NCBI RefSeq assembly: GCF_004011825.1
Contig: NZ_RKLO01000005.1
Location: 358,510 to 422,509, forward strand
Direction of reading: 5' to 3'
Source: Rhodococcus xishaensis
GTDB taxonomy: Bacteria > Actinomycetota > Actinomycetes > Mycobacteriales > Mycobacteriaceae
Length of the DNA: 64,000 nucleotides
Shown here: piece after piece, positions 15,791-23,154 of the stretch
How positions within the stretch are numbered: the stretch's first letter is position 1
How the letters are laid out: each line of letters opens with the position of its first letter
Position numbers and translations under genes: made by a program
The notes under the pieces: model-generated
What the model was told of the DNA's origin: nothing
What the model saw: only the letters and a program-made list of their open reading frames with translations
Databases searched by the model: none

Positions 15791-16942
15791 CGCGGCAAGC
15801 ACGGTGTGCACACCGGCGGCGGTCTGCTCCCACGAGAACTCCCGGGCCCGCAGGCGGGCCTTGTCGCCGAGGTAGGCACGCAACTCGGGGTCGAGCAGCA
15901 GGGATTCCACAGCGGTCGTCAGCGCCGGCACTGCGCGGACATCGGATCCGGAGCCGTCCGAGTCGCCACCGACGAGCAGGCCGGTGACTCCGTCGATGAT
16001 CGAGTCTGTGAGCCCCTTGGAGCTGCGGTAGCCGACGGTCGGGACGCCGTGCTGCGCGGCCTCGATCACCGCCAGGCCCCACCCTTCCTTGCGGGACGGC
16101 ATGACATGCACCCACGCCCGCGCAAGCAGCTCGTGCTTGCGTTCCTCCGACACGTGGCCGTGGAAGGTCACCGCGTCGCCGATGCCGAGTTCGTCGGCAC
16201 GCTCACGGAGGTTCTGCTCCCACCAGCCGCCACCGACGACGTCGAGATGCAGAGCTGGGATGGTCTGCCGCAGCTGCGCGACGGCGGCAAGGGCGTCCTC
16301 GATCTGCTTGTGTGGCACCAGCCGCGAAAGCACGCACACGCGCGGCTCCGCGGTGCGGGTGAGGTCGCCGCCGGGCTCGACTGCGGTCGGCATCGCGTCG
16401 GCGCCGTTGCGTACTACAGCAATACGGTCACGCTCGACGCCCAGATCGGTCAGTTCGTCGGCCGACGGCAGCGACACCGTCAGGTACTGACTGTCGCGGT
16501 GCACTCGCGGCGAGAGCCAGGACTCGATCCACCAGCCGACCCGTCCCATGAGTCGGCCGGCGACGGGCCACTGCTCGCGGTGGCAGTGGTGGACGAGCAC
16601 CGTGACCGGGGCACCGGCGACGGCGCGTGAGAAGAACGGGATGCCGTTCTGGGTGTCGATGACGGCGTCGGGGCGCAGACCGGCGAGCGGACCGAGCCCG
16701 AGACGCCCGGCGACGATTGCGCCCAAGGCCCGCGGATACACCGTCAGCCGACCGCCGCCGCGGCTGATCCGCACGCCGTCGACGATCTCCTCACGCTGGG
16801 CACCGGGGTAGCCGGCGGTGCGCAGGGTCACCTTGATGCCCCGGCGCGCGAGCCCGGCCCCGACCTCCTCGAGGTACCGCTCACTGCCGCCACCCTGGGG
16901 ATGCCCAGTGTCGCGCCAGCACAGCAGGAGAACCTCTCGCAC
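15695..16942 (-). CDS. GT4-family glycosyltransferase, Rv0225-like
   Basis: About 415 residues, a GT-B retaining glycosyltransferase: N-terminal GGGSERYLEEV acceptor side, CVLSRLVPHKQIEDAL at the start of the nucleotide half and the E-x7-E motif in KEGWGLAVIEAAQHGVP. It transfers a sugar from a nucleotide donor on the cytoplasmic side. GTG 16942 is preferred because GAAGAGGGGG lies 7 bases upstream; a GTG at 16987 would add 15 residues. It converges on and overlaps the GT-C-like gene and is divergent from the methyltransferase. Mannosyl transfer in LM/LAM-type assembly is the likely role, from context. Confidence 0.85.
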   Translation of the reverse strand: MREVLLLCWRDTGHPQGGGSERYLEEVGAGLARRGIKVTLRTAGYPGAQREEIVDGVRISRGGGRLTVYPRALGAIVAGRLGLGPLAGLRPDAVIDTQNGIPFFSRAVAGAPVTVLVHHCHREQWPVAGRLMGRVGWWIESWLSPRVHRDSQYLTVSLPSADELTDLGVERDRIAVVRNGADAMPTAVEPGGDLTRTAEPRVCVLSRLVPHKQIEDALAAVAQLRQTIPALHLDVVGGGWWEQNLRERADELGIGDAVTFHGHVSEERKHELLARAWVHVMPSRKEGWGLAVIEAAQHGVPTVGYRSSKGLTDSIIDGVTGLLVGGDSDGSGSDVRAVPALTTAVESLLLDPELRAYLGDKARLRAREFSWEQTAAGVHTVLAASATGRHVSGLIAGAEAGAVASVGPQAGPQGT

Positions 16943-17064
16943 GTGTGTGCCCCCTCTTCGGCTTGGCTGGACGGTCACCTGCGACACACCTTATCGGCTG
17001 GACCGGCGCACTCTACCGTCTGTAGCGAAACCCAGTGAGCGGGGGCCACCATACGTCCGATCGC

Positions 17065-17070
17065 TAAGGT
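17065..17070 (+). promoter_or_regulatory. -10 box of a leaderless methyltransferase promoter
   Basis: TAAGGT lies 7 bases before the GTG at 17078. The AAGG inside it could be read as a weak Shine-Dalgarno, but the spacing matches the leaderless pattern seen many times in this window. Confidence 0.5.
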
Positions 17071-17077
17071 TCCTCCC

Positions 17078-17857
17078 GTGACCGCCGCCCGCGCATCCCG
17101 AGTGACCCGCTTCTTCGCCCGTCGGGCAACCCTGAAGCGGTCGGTCGGCCTCCTCAGTGACTTCCGGTACGAACAGTCCGACCCTGACGTGTTCTACGGC
17201 GCGCTCGCCCGGGACTCTGTCGAGCTGATCGGTGACCTGTACCGCGGACTCACTGACGCGGATCTGACTGGCACGACGGTTCTCGACGTCGGCGGGGGTC
17301 CCGGCTACTTCGCCGACGCGTTCGGGAAGGCCGGAGCCTGGTACGTCCCCGTCGAACCGGACCCGTCGGAGATGCACGCGGCCGGCCTCACAGTCGGCGA
17401 CTCGATCCGCGGCTCCGGGTTGGCCCTGCCGATCCGCACCGATTCGGTGGACGTGTGCTTCTCGTCGAACGTCGCCGAACACGTCGCGCAGCCGTGGGTG
17501 ATGGCCGAGGAGATGCTCCGGGTGACGCGCCCTGGCGGTCTGATGGTGCTGTCTTACACGCTGTGGTGGGGCCCGTTCGGCGGGCACGAGACCGGCCCGT
17601 GGCACTACCTGGGCGGCGAATACGCGGCCCGGCGCTACAAGCGCAAGCAAGGCAAGGAGCCCAAGAACCGGTTCGGTGTCTCGCTGTTCGACATCGGGGC
17701 GAAGGACGGGCTCGAATGGGCGAAAGCCCAGACCGGCGGTGACGTCCTCGCCATCTTCCCGCGCTACCACCCGCGCTGGGCCTGGTGGATGGTGAAGATC
17801 CCCGTTCTGCGCGAGGTGCTCGTGAGCAACCTGGTCCTGGTTGTCCGCAAGCGCTGA
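17078..17857 (+). CDS. Class I SAM-dependent methyltransferase, Rv0224c-like
   Basis: A 259-residue Rossmann methyltransferase with motif I VLDVGGGPGYFADAF near residue 68, the acidic VEPD ribose ligand, an LALPIRTDSVDVCFSSNVAEH block and EEMLRVTRPGGLMVLSYT (motif III). The N-terminus is basic (SRVTRFFARRATLKRSVG) and the C-terminal WAWWMVKIPVLREVLVSNLV looks membrane-associated. The acceptor is unknown; position beside GT4 and GT-C genes suggests a glycolipid or polyprenol-linked sugar. The last six codons belong to a three-copy 19-bp tandem repeat that runs past the stop. Confidence 0.85.
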   Translation: MTAARASRVTRFFARRATLKRSVGLLSDFRYEQSDPDVFYGALARDSVELIGDLYRGLTDADLTGTTVLDVGGGPGYFADAFGKAGAWYVPVEPDPSEMHAAGLTVGDSIRGSGLALPIRTDSVDVCFSSNVAEHVAQPWVMAEEMLRVTRPGGLMVLSYTLWWGPFGGHETGPWHYLGGEYAARRYKRKQGKEPKNRFGVSLFDIGAKDGLEWAKAQTGGDVLAIFPRYHPRWAWWMVKIPVLREVLVSNLVLVVRKR

Positions 17858-17895
17858 GGTTGTCCGCATACACTGAGGCTGTTCGCAGGCACTGA
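17839..17895 (+). repeat. Three tandem 19-bp copies of the methyltransferase gene end
   Basis: Copies lie at 17839-17857, 17858-17876 and 17877-17895. Each begins GG(T/C)TGT(C/T)CGCA and ends in TGA. The first copy is the true 3' end of the gene (V-V-R-K-R-stop); the other two follow as diverged duplicates, so the stop codon is repeated in every unit. Confidence 0.85.
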
Positions 17896-17931
17896 GATCG
17901 AATCTCGGCCACCCGACACCGCGTGGGTAAC

Positions 17932-17937
17932 TAGCCT
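17932..17937 (+). promoter_or_regulatory. -10 box of a leaderless ROK kinase promoter
   Basis: TAGCCT is followed by 7 bases and the ATG at 17945; no Shine-Dalgarno is present. Confidence 0.6.
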
Positions 17938-17944
17938 CGACGGT

Positions 17945-18856
17945 ATGACCGCACTCGCACTCGACGTCGGCGGCACCAAGATGGCAGCGGCTCGTGTGGT
18001 GTCGGGCGGCTCGCTCGAACCCCCGGTGACCGTCCCGACACCCAAGTCCCGGGTGTGGGATGCGTGCGCCTCGCTGCTGCGCAAGGTCGCCGGCGACGCC
18101 ACGGTCACCTCTGTCGGCATCGCATCCGCGGGCCCGGTCGATACGGGTGCCGGCACGGTCGCACCGGTCAACGTCGCGGAGTGGCGCGATGGTTTCCCCT
18201 TGGCAGACGCCGTCCGGAACCTGTTCCCGTCGGCGACGGTCGCCCTGGCTCTCGACGGCGCCGCGGCCGCACTCGGCGAGCACCGCCGCGGTGCGGGCCG
18301 GAGCACCGCGGATCTGCTGGGCGTAGTGGTGTCGACGGGAGTCGGCGGCGGGCTGATCCGCGGCGGCCGGATCGACGGCGGGCGAACCGGAAACGCTGGT
18401 CACATCGGCCACATGGTGGTTTCGGGCGGCGAGGAGCGCTGCGGATGCGGAGCCGTCGGCTGCCTCGAGACCATCGCGAGCGGGTCGGCGGCACTGCGCT
18501 GGGCCCGCGCGAACGGGTGGGTCGGTGCGACCGGCGCCGACCTGGCCGTCGATGCCGAACTCGGCGAACCGACGGCGGTCGCCGCCCTCGAGCGGGCGGC
18601 AACCGCTCTCGGCGAGGCCTTCGCATCGGCCGCAGCGCTGCTCGACGTCGACCTCATCGTCGTCGGCGGCGGCTTCGCCCAGGCCGGACCCGCGCTATGG
18701 GACCCGATGACCGCGACGGCGACTGCTCACGCACGGCTGTCGTTCCTGCGCGAGTTGCGGCTCGCCCCTGCCGAACTCGGCGTCCTCGGCACTCTCACCG
18801 GCGCCGGCCTGCTCGCGATCGACAACCTGACCGACGGCTCTTGTCGCACCCACTGA
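17945..18856 (+). CDS. ROK-family sugar kinase (glucokinase/amino-sugar kinase-like)
   Basis: A 303-residue ROK protein without the helix-turn-helix of ROK repressors. It has the N-terminal ATP loop LALDVGGTK, the substrate motif GNAGHIGH and the zinc site CGCGAVGCLET (Cys at about 166, 168, 173). GVVVSTGVGGGLI and the late VVGGGF complete the kinase fold. It phosphorylates glucose or an amino sugar with ATP in the cytoplasm; ROK motifs alone do not fix the substrate. The ATG at 17945 is set by a leaderless-type -10 box. Its stop overlaps the KstR-like operator of the next gene. Confidence 0.87.
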   Translation: MTALALDVGGTKMAAARVVSGGSLEPPVTVPTPKSRVWDACASLLRKVAGDATVTSVGIASAGPVDTGAGTVAPVNVAEWRDGFPLADAVRNLFPSATVALALDGAAAALGEHRRGAGRSTADLLGVVVSTGVGGGLIRGGRIDGGRTGNAGHIGHMVVSGGEERCGCGAVGCLETIASGSAALRWARANGWVGATGADLAVDAELGEPTAVAALERAATALGEAFASAAALLDVDLIVVGGGFAQAGPALWDPMTATATAHARLSFLRELRLAPAELGVLGTLTGAGLLAIDNLTDGSCRTH

Positions 18857-18878
18857 CAACTCGTTGTAACGTGTTCTA
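18855..18878 (+). promoter_or_regulatory. Overlapping KstR-like double operator before the aldehyde dehydrogenase gene
   Basis: The second site (18865-18878) matches TNNAACNNGTTNNA exactly, the published KstR consensus. A first site (18855-18868) matches at all fixed bases except the outer T and overlaps it by four bases. Both share the core AAC-N2-GTT. It lies 42 bases before the dehydrogenase ATG. Confidence 0.65.
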
Positions 18879-18919
18879 GTCTGTGATCTGCGGCACTCCA
18901 CGAGACCAAGGAAGATCTA

Positions 18920-20368
18920 ATGACCGACTACGACAAACTCTTCATCGGCGGACGATGGGTCGCGCCGGCCACCGACCAGAGGCTGGAGGTGTTCTCCCCC
19001 GCGACCGAGGAGCGTGTCGGAAGTGTTCCCGTCGCGGCACCGGCCGATATCGACGCCGCCGTCGCGTCCGCGCGCGCCGCGCTCGAGTCGGGCACGTGGG
19101 CCGAGACCACGCCCGCGCAACGCGGCGAGATCCTCTCCAAGGCCGCCAAGCTCATCGAGGAGCGGGCCGCCGAACTGGTCTCCACCATCTCCAACGAGAT
19201 GGGCGCACCGCCGTCGGGCGTGGAGATGATGCAGAAGATCCCGACGCTCGCAACACTCAACTACTACGCGGGCCTCGCGAACGACTTCTCGTGGGAGGAA
19301 GTCCGGACGGGCCCGTTCGGCCAAACTCGCGTCTACCGAGAGCCGGTCGGTGTCGTCGGCGCCGTCATCGCGTGGAACGTCCCGCTGTTCCTCGCGATCA
19401 ACAAGCTGGCCCCGGCCCTGCTGGCCGGCTGTACCGTCGTGCTCAAGCCGGCGCCGGAGACACCGCTCAACGCGAACATGGTCGCCGAGATCTTCACCGA
19501 GGCCGGTGTTCCCGAGGGCGTGCTGTCGATCGTGCCGGGCGGCGCCGAGACCGGCGAGTACCTCGTCTCGCACCCCGACGTCGACAAGGTTACCTTCACC
19601 GGTAGCACCGCCGTCGGCCGCAAGATCGGCGCCATCGCCGCCGACCAGCTCAAGAGCTGCTCACTCGAGCTCGGCGGCAAGTCCGCCGCAATCCTCCTCG
19701 AGGACATGGACGTTCAGGCCACGATGCCGATGCTGATGATGTCCGGCCTGATGAACTCCGGTCAGGCCTGTGTCGGCCAGACCCGGATTCTTGCGCCGCG
19801 TTCGCGCTACGACGAGATCGTCGACGCGATGGTGCAGTTCGCCGGCTTCATGCCGATGGGCATGCCCGACGACCCCGCCGCACAACTCGGCCCGATCATC
19901 ACCGAGAAGCAGCGCGACAAGGTCCTCGGCTACATCGAGAAGGGCAAGGAAGAGGGCGCCCGCCTCGTCGTCGGCGGGGGAGTCCCGGCTGGCCTGGAGA
20001 AGGGCTGGTTCGTCGAGCCGACCATCTTCGCCGACGTCGACAACTCGATGACGATCGCCCGCGAGGAGATCTTCGGTCCGGTCCTTTCGGTGATCCCCTA
20101 CGACACCGTCGACGACGCGATCAAGATCGCCAACGACTCGGACTACGGCCTGGCCGGTTCGGTGTTCACCACCGACATCGACAAGGGCATCGAGATCGCC
20201 AAGAAGATTCGCACCGGCACCTACGCGATCAACTGGTACGCGGTCGATCCGACTTCACCGTTCGGCGGCTACAAGAAGTCCGGCATCGGTCGTGAGTTCG
20301 GCCCCGAGGGACTCGAGGAATACTGCGAGACCAAGTCCGTCCTGATGCCGCCCGGCTACACCGGCTAG
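18920..20368 (+). CDS. NAD(P)-dependent aldehyde dehydrogenase, Rv0223c-like
   Basis: A 482-residue ALDH-superfamily enzyme oxidising an aldehyde to the acid. Visible residues: NAD-binding GAVIAWNVPLF and FTGSTAVGRKI, general base E250 in LELGGKSA and nucleophile C284 in SGQACVGQTR, 34 residues apart as usual. The ATG has an AAGGAAG box. A KstR-like operator just upstream suggests control by cholesterol/steroid catabolism; Rv0223c holds the same place in M. tuberculosis and, from memory, is in the KstR regulon. The physiological aldehyde is unknown. A strong hairpin terminator follows. Confidence 0.92.
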   Translation: MTDYDKLFIGGRWVAPATDQRLEVFSPATEERVGSVPVAAPADIDAAVASARAALESGTWAETTPAQRGEILSKAAKLIEERAAELVSTISNEMGAPPSGVEMMQKIPTLATLNYYAGLANDFSWEEVRTGPFGQTRVYREPVGVVGAVIAWNVPLFLAINKLAPALLAGCTVVLKPAPETPLNANMVAEIFTEAGVPEGVLSIVPGGAETGEYLVSHPDVDKVTFTGSTAVGRKIGAIAADQLKSCSLELGGKSAAILLEDMDVQATMPMLMMSGLMNSGQACVGQTRILAPRSRYDEIVDAMVQFAGFMPMGMPDDPAAQLGPIITEKQRDKVLGYIEKGKEEGARLVVGGGVPAGLEKGWFVEPTIFADVDNSMTIAREEIFGPVLSVIPYDTVDDAIKIANDSDYGLAGSVFTTDIDKGIEIAKKIRTGTYAINWYAVDPTSPFGGYKKSGIGREFGPEGLEEYCETKSVLMPPGYTG

Positions 20369-20384
20369 GCTCCGCGGATCTTCC

Positions 20385-20421
20385 TCAGGCGCGGCCCCGC
20401 TGGTTGCGGCGCCGCGCCTGA
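20385..20421 (+). terminator. Hairpin terminator after the aldehyde dehydrogenase gene
   Basis: An 11-bp perfect stem (20385-20395 with 20411-20421) with a 15-base loop, followed by TGTGTTT. It lies between convergent genes and may act on both strands. Confidence 0.65.
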
Positions 20422-20444
20422 TGTGTTTCCCGTGGGCCGGCAGG

Positions 20445-21299
20445 TCAGTGAGTTGCCCACGCGCCCATCGCCAAGGCGACCGACTCGGACGACCGGGTGA
20501 TCGTGATGTGATCGATTCGGCCGTTTCGGGTTTGGATGTCGAGGATCGCCAGCAGGTGACCCCCAGGCGCGATGACGTGCGCGGGGAGGCCGTCGACGAT
20601 CATCTGGGTGCTCGCGAGGATGCGGTCGGCGAACAGCGTGGTCTCCTCGGCAATCGCCTGAGCACCGGTGACGGTGGTTGCGGTGCCGGGAGGCACGAGC
20701 GCGGCATCGACTGTTCGTATGCAGTCGTCGGTCATGAGGGCGATCATCCGGTTGATGTCGCCGCCGGCGGCGGCGGTGAGGAATGCGTTCACCACGGCAC
20801 TGTCGACCCTGACGTCGGAGGTGCTCTGGCCGGACTGGTCCACCCGCTGTCGCGCTCGACTTGCGTGCTTCTTGGCGTTGGCGGCGGTAGTGCCGAGCGT
20901 CTCCGCGATCTCCTTGAAAGGGACGCCGAAGAGGTCGTGGAGGACGTAGGCGACACGCTGTGGGGGTGTCAGGCGGTCGAGGAGCACCATCAGTGCGCGG
21001 GACACGTTCTCACGCCGCAGGTACTGTTCGTCCGCAGCCACGGCGTCCGCTGGGATCATGTCGGCCAGCAACGGTTCCTCGCGGCGCCGGCCTCGCGCCC
21101 GCAAATGGTCGAGGCAGACCCTGGTGAGCACCGTCGTCAACCATGCTGGGCTGTTTCGGACCTCGCTGGAGTCAGCAGCATCCGCCCGTAGCCACGTCGT
21201 CTGCACTGCGTCTTCGGCGTCCGGAATCGAGCCGAGCAACCGAAACGCGACCGCGGTCAACTGCGGCCGCGCCGCTTCGAAATCCGCAACCGATACCAC
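20445..21299 (-). CDS. SnoaL-fused ECF sigma factor (SigJ/ECF41-like)
   Basis: A 284-residue sigma factor: region 2 in the first 75 residues (AEDAVQTTWLRA), region 4 at about 105-165 (LTPPQRVAYVLHDLFGVPF) and an NTF2/SnoaL-like C-terminal domain from about 180 (VVNAFLTAAAGGDINRMIALM). ECF41/SigJ proteins are controlled by this fused domain instead of an anti-sigma factor. The typical ECF41 linker motif WLPEP is not clear here, so ECF56 or another SnoaL-fused group is possible. The GTG start has GGAAAGG 9 bases upstream. Divergently it faces an ABM-DoxX operon whose promoter fits the ECF41 consensus. Confidence 0.87.
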   Translation of the reverse strand: MVSVADFEAARPQLTAVAFRLLGSIPDAEDAVQTTWLRADAADSSEVRNSPAWLTTVLTRVCLDHLRARGRRREEPLLADMIPADAVAADEQYLRRENVSRALMVLLDRLTPPQRVAYVLHDLFGVPFKEIAETLGTTAANAKKHASRARQRVDQSGQSTSDVRVDSAVVNAFLTAAAGGDINRMIALMTDDCIRTVDAALVPPGTATTVTGAQAIAEETTLFADRILASTQMIVDGLPAHVIAPGGHLLAILDIQTRNGRIDHITITRSSESVALAMGAWATH

Positions 21300-21303
21300 C
21301 AGG

Positions 21304-21330
21304 TGTCACCTTTCCGGGGTGCGAGACGTC
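21304..21330 (+). promoter_or_regulatory. ECF41-type promoter facing the SigJ-like gene
   Basis: TGTCACC (21304-21310), 16 bases, then CGTC (21327-21330). This agrees with the published ECF41 promoter TGTCACA-N16-CGTC except for one base. It would start a transcript about 50 bases ahead of the ABM-like gene and lies in the 90-base gap next to the sigma gene itself. Confidence 0.6.
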
Positions 21331-21389
21331 GGGATGGTCGAGAGCACCATCTCTCGACCCAACTGTTCGCACCAAGGAGAAACCCAGAC

Positions 21390-21686
21390 ATGAGCCTACA
21401 GATGGTCCGGTTCCGCACCGCACCCGAGCAGATCCCCGAGGTCACACAGCAGATCGAGGCCCTCTTCACTGCGGTCCATGACGCTGCGCCACCCGGAATC
21501 CGATACCTGGCGCTGCGGGAGGCCGACGAACCGGCGTTCACCCTGATTCTCGAACTACCCGACAGGGCCGACAACCCACTGCTGTCGATACCCGCGGCCC
21601 TCGAGTACCGCAGCCACCTGTCCGGCTGGACCGACGATGACGTAACTCCAAGGCCACACACCGTTCTCGGCAGGTATTCCGCATGA
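21390..21686 (+). CDS. Small protein, possibly of the antibiotic-biosynthesis-monooxygenase-like fold
   Basis: A 98-residue soluble protein beginning MSLQMVRFRTAPEQIPEV and ending near the GRYSA tail. The alternating beta-alpha-beta pattern (LQMVRFRT, IRYLALRE, FTLILELP) resembles dimeric alpha-beta-barrel ABM proteins, but no catalytic motif is recognisable and the assignment is tentative. The ATG at 21390 has AAGGAGA 9 bases upstream, ruling out the longer frame from 21303. Its stop overlaps the next ATG (ATGA), so the two genes are translationally coupled and share the ECF41-type promoter. Confidence 0.65.
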   Translation: MSLQMVRFRTAPEQIPEVTQQIEALFTAVHDAAPPGIRYLALREADEPAFTLILELPDRADNPLLSIPAALEYRSHLSGWTDDDVTPRPHTVLGRYSA

Positions 21687-22042
21687 TCGGCGCGTTGCTC
21701 GTCGCCACCCTGCTGTGCATCGCCGCGAACGCCTTCATCGCGGTCGCCGACTACCTCCATGCCGGCTTTGTGCTGAAGAACTCCGCCGACGTGGGAGTTC
21801 CGGTCACCGCTCTGCCGCATCTCGGTACTGCCAAGCTCGCCGGCGCGATCGGACTCGTCGTCGGGCTCCTCACACTGCCGTGGGTCGGCGTCGCGGCCGG
21901 TGTTGGTTTGACGGTGTACTTCGTCGGCGCCGTCGTTGTCTGCATCAGAGCCCGGGTCTACAACATCGCCTTCCCAGGCCTCTACTTGCTTCTCGCAGGC
22001 GCCTCCACCGCCTACTTCATCCTTGTCATGGGTGGCGCATGA
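21683..22042 (+). CDS. DoxX-like four-helix membrane protein
   Basis: A 119-residue protein of four predicted membrane helices with the DoxX-like features VADYLHAGFVLKNSADVGVP and LPHLGTAKLAGAIGLVVGLL. DoxX-like proteins are linked to redox or electrophile stress but the activity is not established. It overlaps the preceding gene by 4 bases and belongs to the operon driven from 21304-21330. SnoaL-fused sigma factors are often found beside DoxX-like or small oxidoreductase genes, which supports the pairing. Confidence 0.78.
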   Translation: MIGALLVATLLCIAANAFIAVADYLHAGFVLKNSADVGVPVTALPHLGTAKLAGAIGLVVGLLTLPWVGVAAGVGLTVYFVGAVVVCIRARVYNIAFPGLYLLLAGASTAYFILVMGGA

Positions 22043-22122
22043 ACTGAGCCAGCGCGAAGGACCGCGGCGACTCGTCTCCAAACACCTGATACATAAGGAG
22101 ATTTACCGAGAGGCAGATGGAT

Positions 22123-22157
22123 GAGGCGCCGCCGCGGACCTACCGCAGCGGCGCCTC
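22123..22157. terminator. Bidirectional hairpin between the DoxX-like and membrane-protein genes
   Basis: A 10-bp stem (GAGGCGCCGC at 22123-22132 with its complement at 22148-22157) and a 15-base loop. It sits between convergent genes ending at 22042 and 22184. Confidence 0.6.
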
Positions 22158-22183
22158 TCCTTCGCCTAGAAGTCCGAACCTGC

Positions 22184-22498
22184 CTAGGACCCAACCAGGA
22201 TGTACAGGGACCACACACCGTAGGCGGCAACGGCCGCCGTCCATGCCAAGGCCCTGAAGCGGGGATACCGCCGATGCGTAGCCCCCGCAAGGCCCGCGGC
22301 AACAACCACCCCGGCGCCGGAGAAGCTCTCGGAGGAAAGTGGGCCAACCCATTCCCCGAGAATCTCCCAAAGCCAGCCCGCTACTCGAGTGAAGCCGACG
22401 ATGAACAACGGGCCGGCGAGAATGCCGATCATGATCTGGCGGACCATCTCCACGCGGGAGATGTGACCGGCGCGGGGCTCGGGATCCTGTTCCATCAC
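22184..22498 (-). CDS. Small integral membrane protein of unknown function
   Basis: A 104-residue protein with a polar N-terminus and three hydrophobic stretches (MIGILAGPLFIVGFTRVAGW, GAGVVVAAGLAGA, and ALAWTAAVAAYGVWSLYIL near the end). I do not recognise a family. It lies upstream of no obvious partner and runs parallel to cysE, 73 bases after the cysE stop. The opposite-strand frame (22121-22813) is Arg/Asp/His-rich and looks like a shadow. Two possible starts, GTG 22498 and ATG 22495, are adjacent. Confidence 0.55.
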   Translation of the reverse strand: MMEQDPEPRAGHISRVEMVRQIMIGILAGPLFIVGFTRVAGWLWEILGEWVGPLSSESFSGAGVVVAAGLAGATHRRYPRFRALAWTAAVAAYGVWSLYILVGS

Positions 22499-22570
22499 TC
22501 GAGCATCACACCATGTGCGCCGGGTCAGCGCGCGTCCACCGCGATGAACCGTTCGGCTCGTACGCAGCGC

Positions 22571-23149
22571 TCAGATGTAGATCGCCGGGTCGATGTACGA
22601 CGTGGGATCGACCAGCTGCTCATGCTGTTTGCGTGGCCGCACCGACGCCGGAATTCCGGTCGCGATGTGGTCGACGGGGACGTCGCGGGTGACGACAGCG
22701 TTGGCGCCGATCGCGCTGTCGTCACCGATCACCACCGGACCGAGGATCTTTGCGCCGGCGCCGATCGTGACGCGGTCGCCGATCGTCGGGTGCCGCTTCG
22801 ACTTCGCGAGTGAGCGACCGCCGAGCGTGACGCCGTGGTAGATCATCACGTCGTCGCCGATCTCGGCGGTCTCCCCGATCACGACGCCCATGCCGTGGTC
22901 GATGAAGAACCGCCGTCCGATCGTCGCACCGGGATGGATCTCGATGCCGGTGAGGAATCGTGTGAACTGCGCCAGTACCCGGGCCGGACCGCGCAGCGCG
23001 GGCCTGGCCCACATGCCGTGCGCGATCCGGTGCGACCAGATGGCGTGCAGGCCCGAGTACACAACGGCGTTCTCGACGTCGCTGCGCGCGGCCGGGTCAT
23101 GTCCCCGTGCTGCCCGGAGATCCTCCCGGATCGTGCGCAGGAGACTCAC
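22571..23149 (-). CDS. cysE: Serine O-acetyltransferase
   Basis: A 192-residue left-handed beta-helix acetyltransferase of the short actinobacterial CysE type. An N-terminal helical part is followed by hexapeptide repeats ([50 protein letters not shown]). H91-type catalysis is carried by the [10 protein letters not shown] segment. It makes O-acetylserine from serine and acetyl-CoA, the acceptor for sulfide in cysteine synthesis. It starts 5 bases after cysK, so the two form an operon and probably a cysteine synthase complex; the C-terminal Ile (IYI) is the residue that normally inserts into CysK. Confidence 0.93.
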   Translation of the reverse strand: MSLLRTIREDLRAARGHDPAARSDVENAVVYSGLHAIWSHRIAHGMWARPALRGPARVLAQFTRFLTGIEIHPGATIGRRFFIDHGMGVVIGETAEIGDDVMIYHGVTLGGRSLAKSKRHPTIGDRVTIGAGAKILGPVVIGDDSAIGANAVVTRDVPVDHIATGIPASVRPRKQHEQLVDPTSYIDPAIYI

Positions 23150-23154
23150 GACCC

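Noticed and set aside
22121..22813. Plus-strand frame opposite the small membrane protein and cysE
   Set aside because: Overlaps the cysE 3' end and is Arg/Asp/His-rich; the minus-strand frame has clear membrane-helix character instead.
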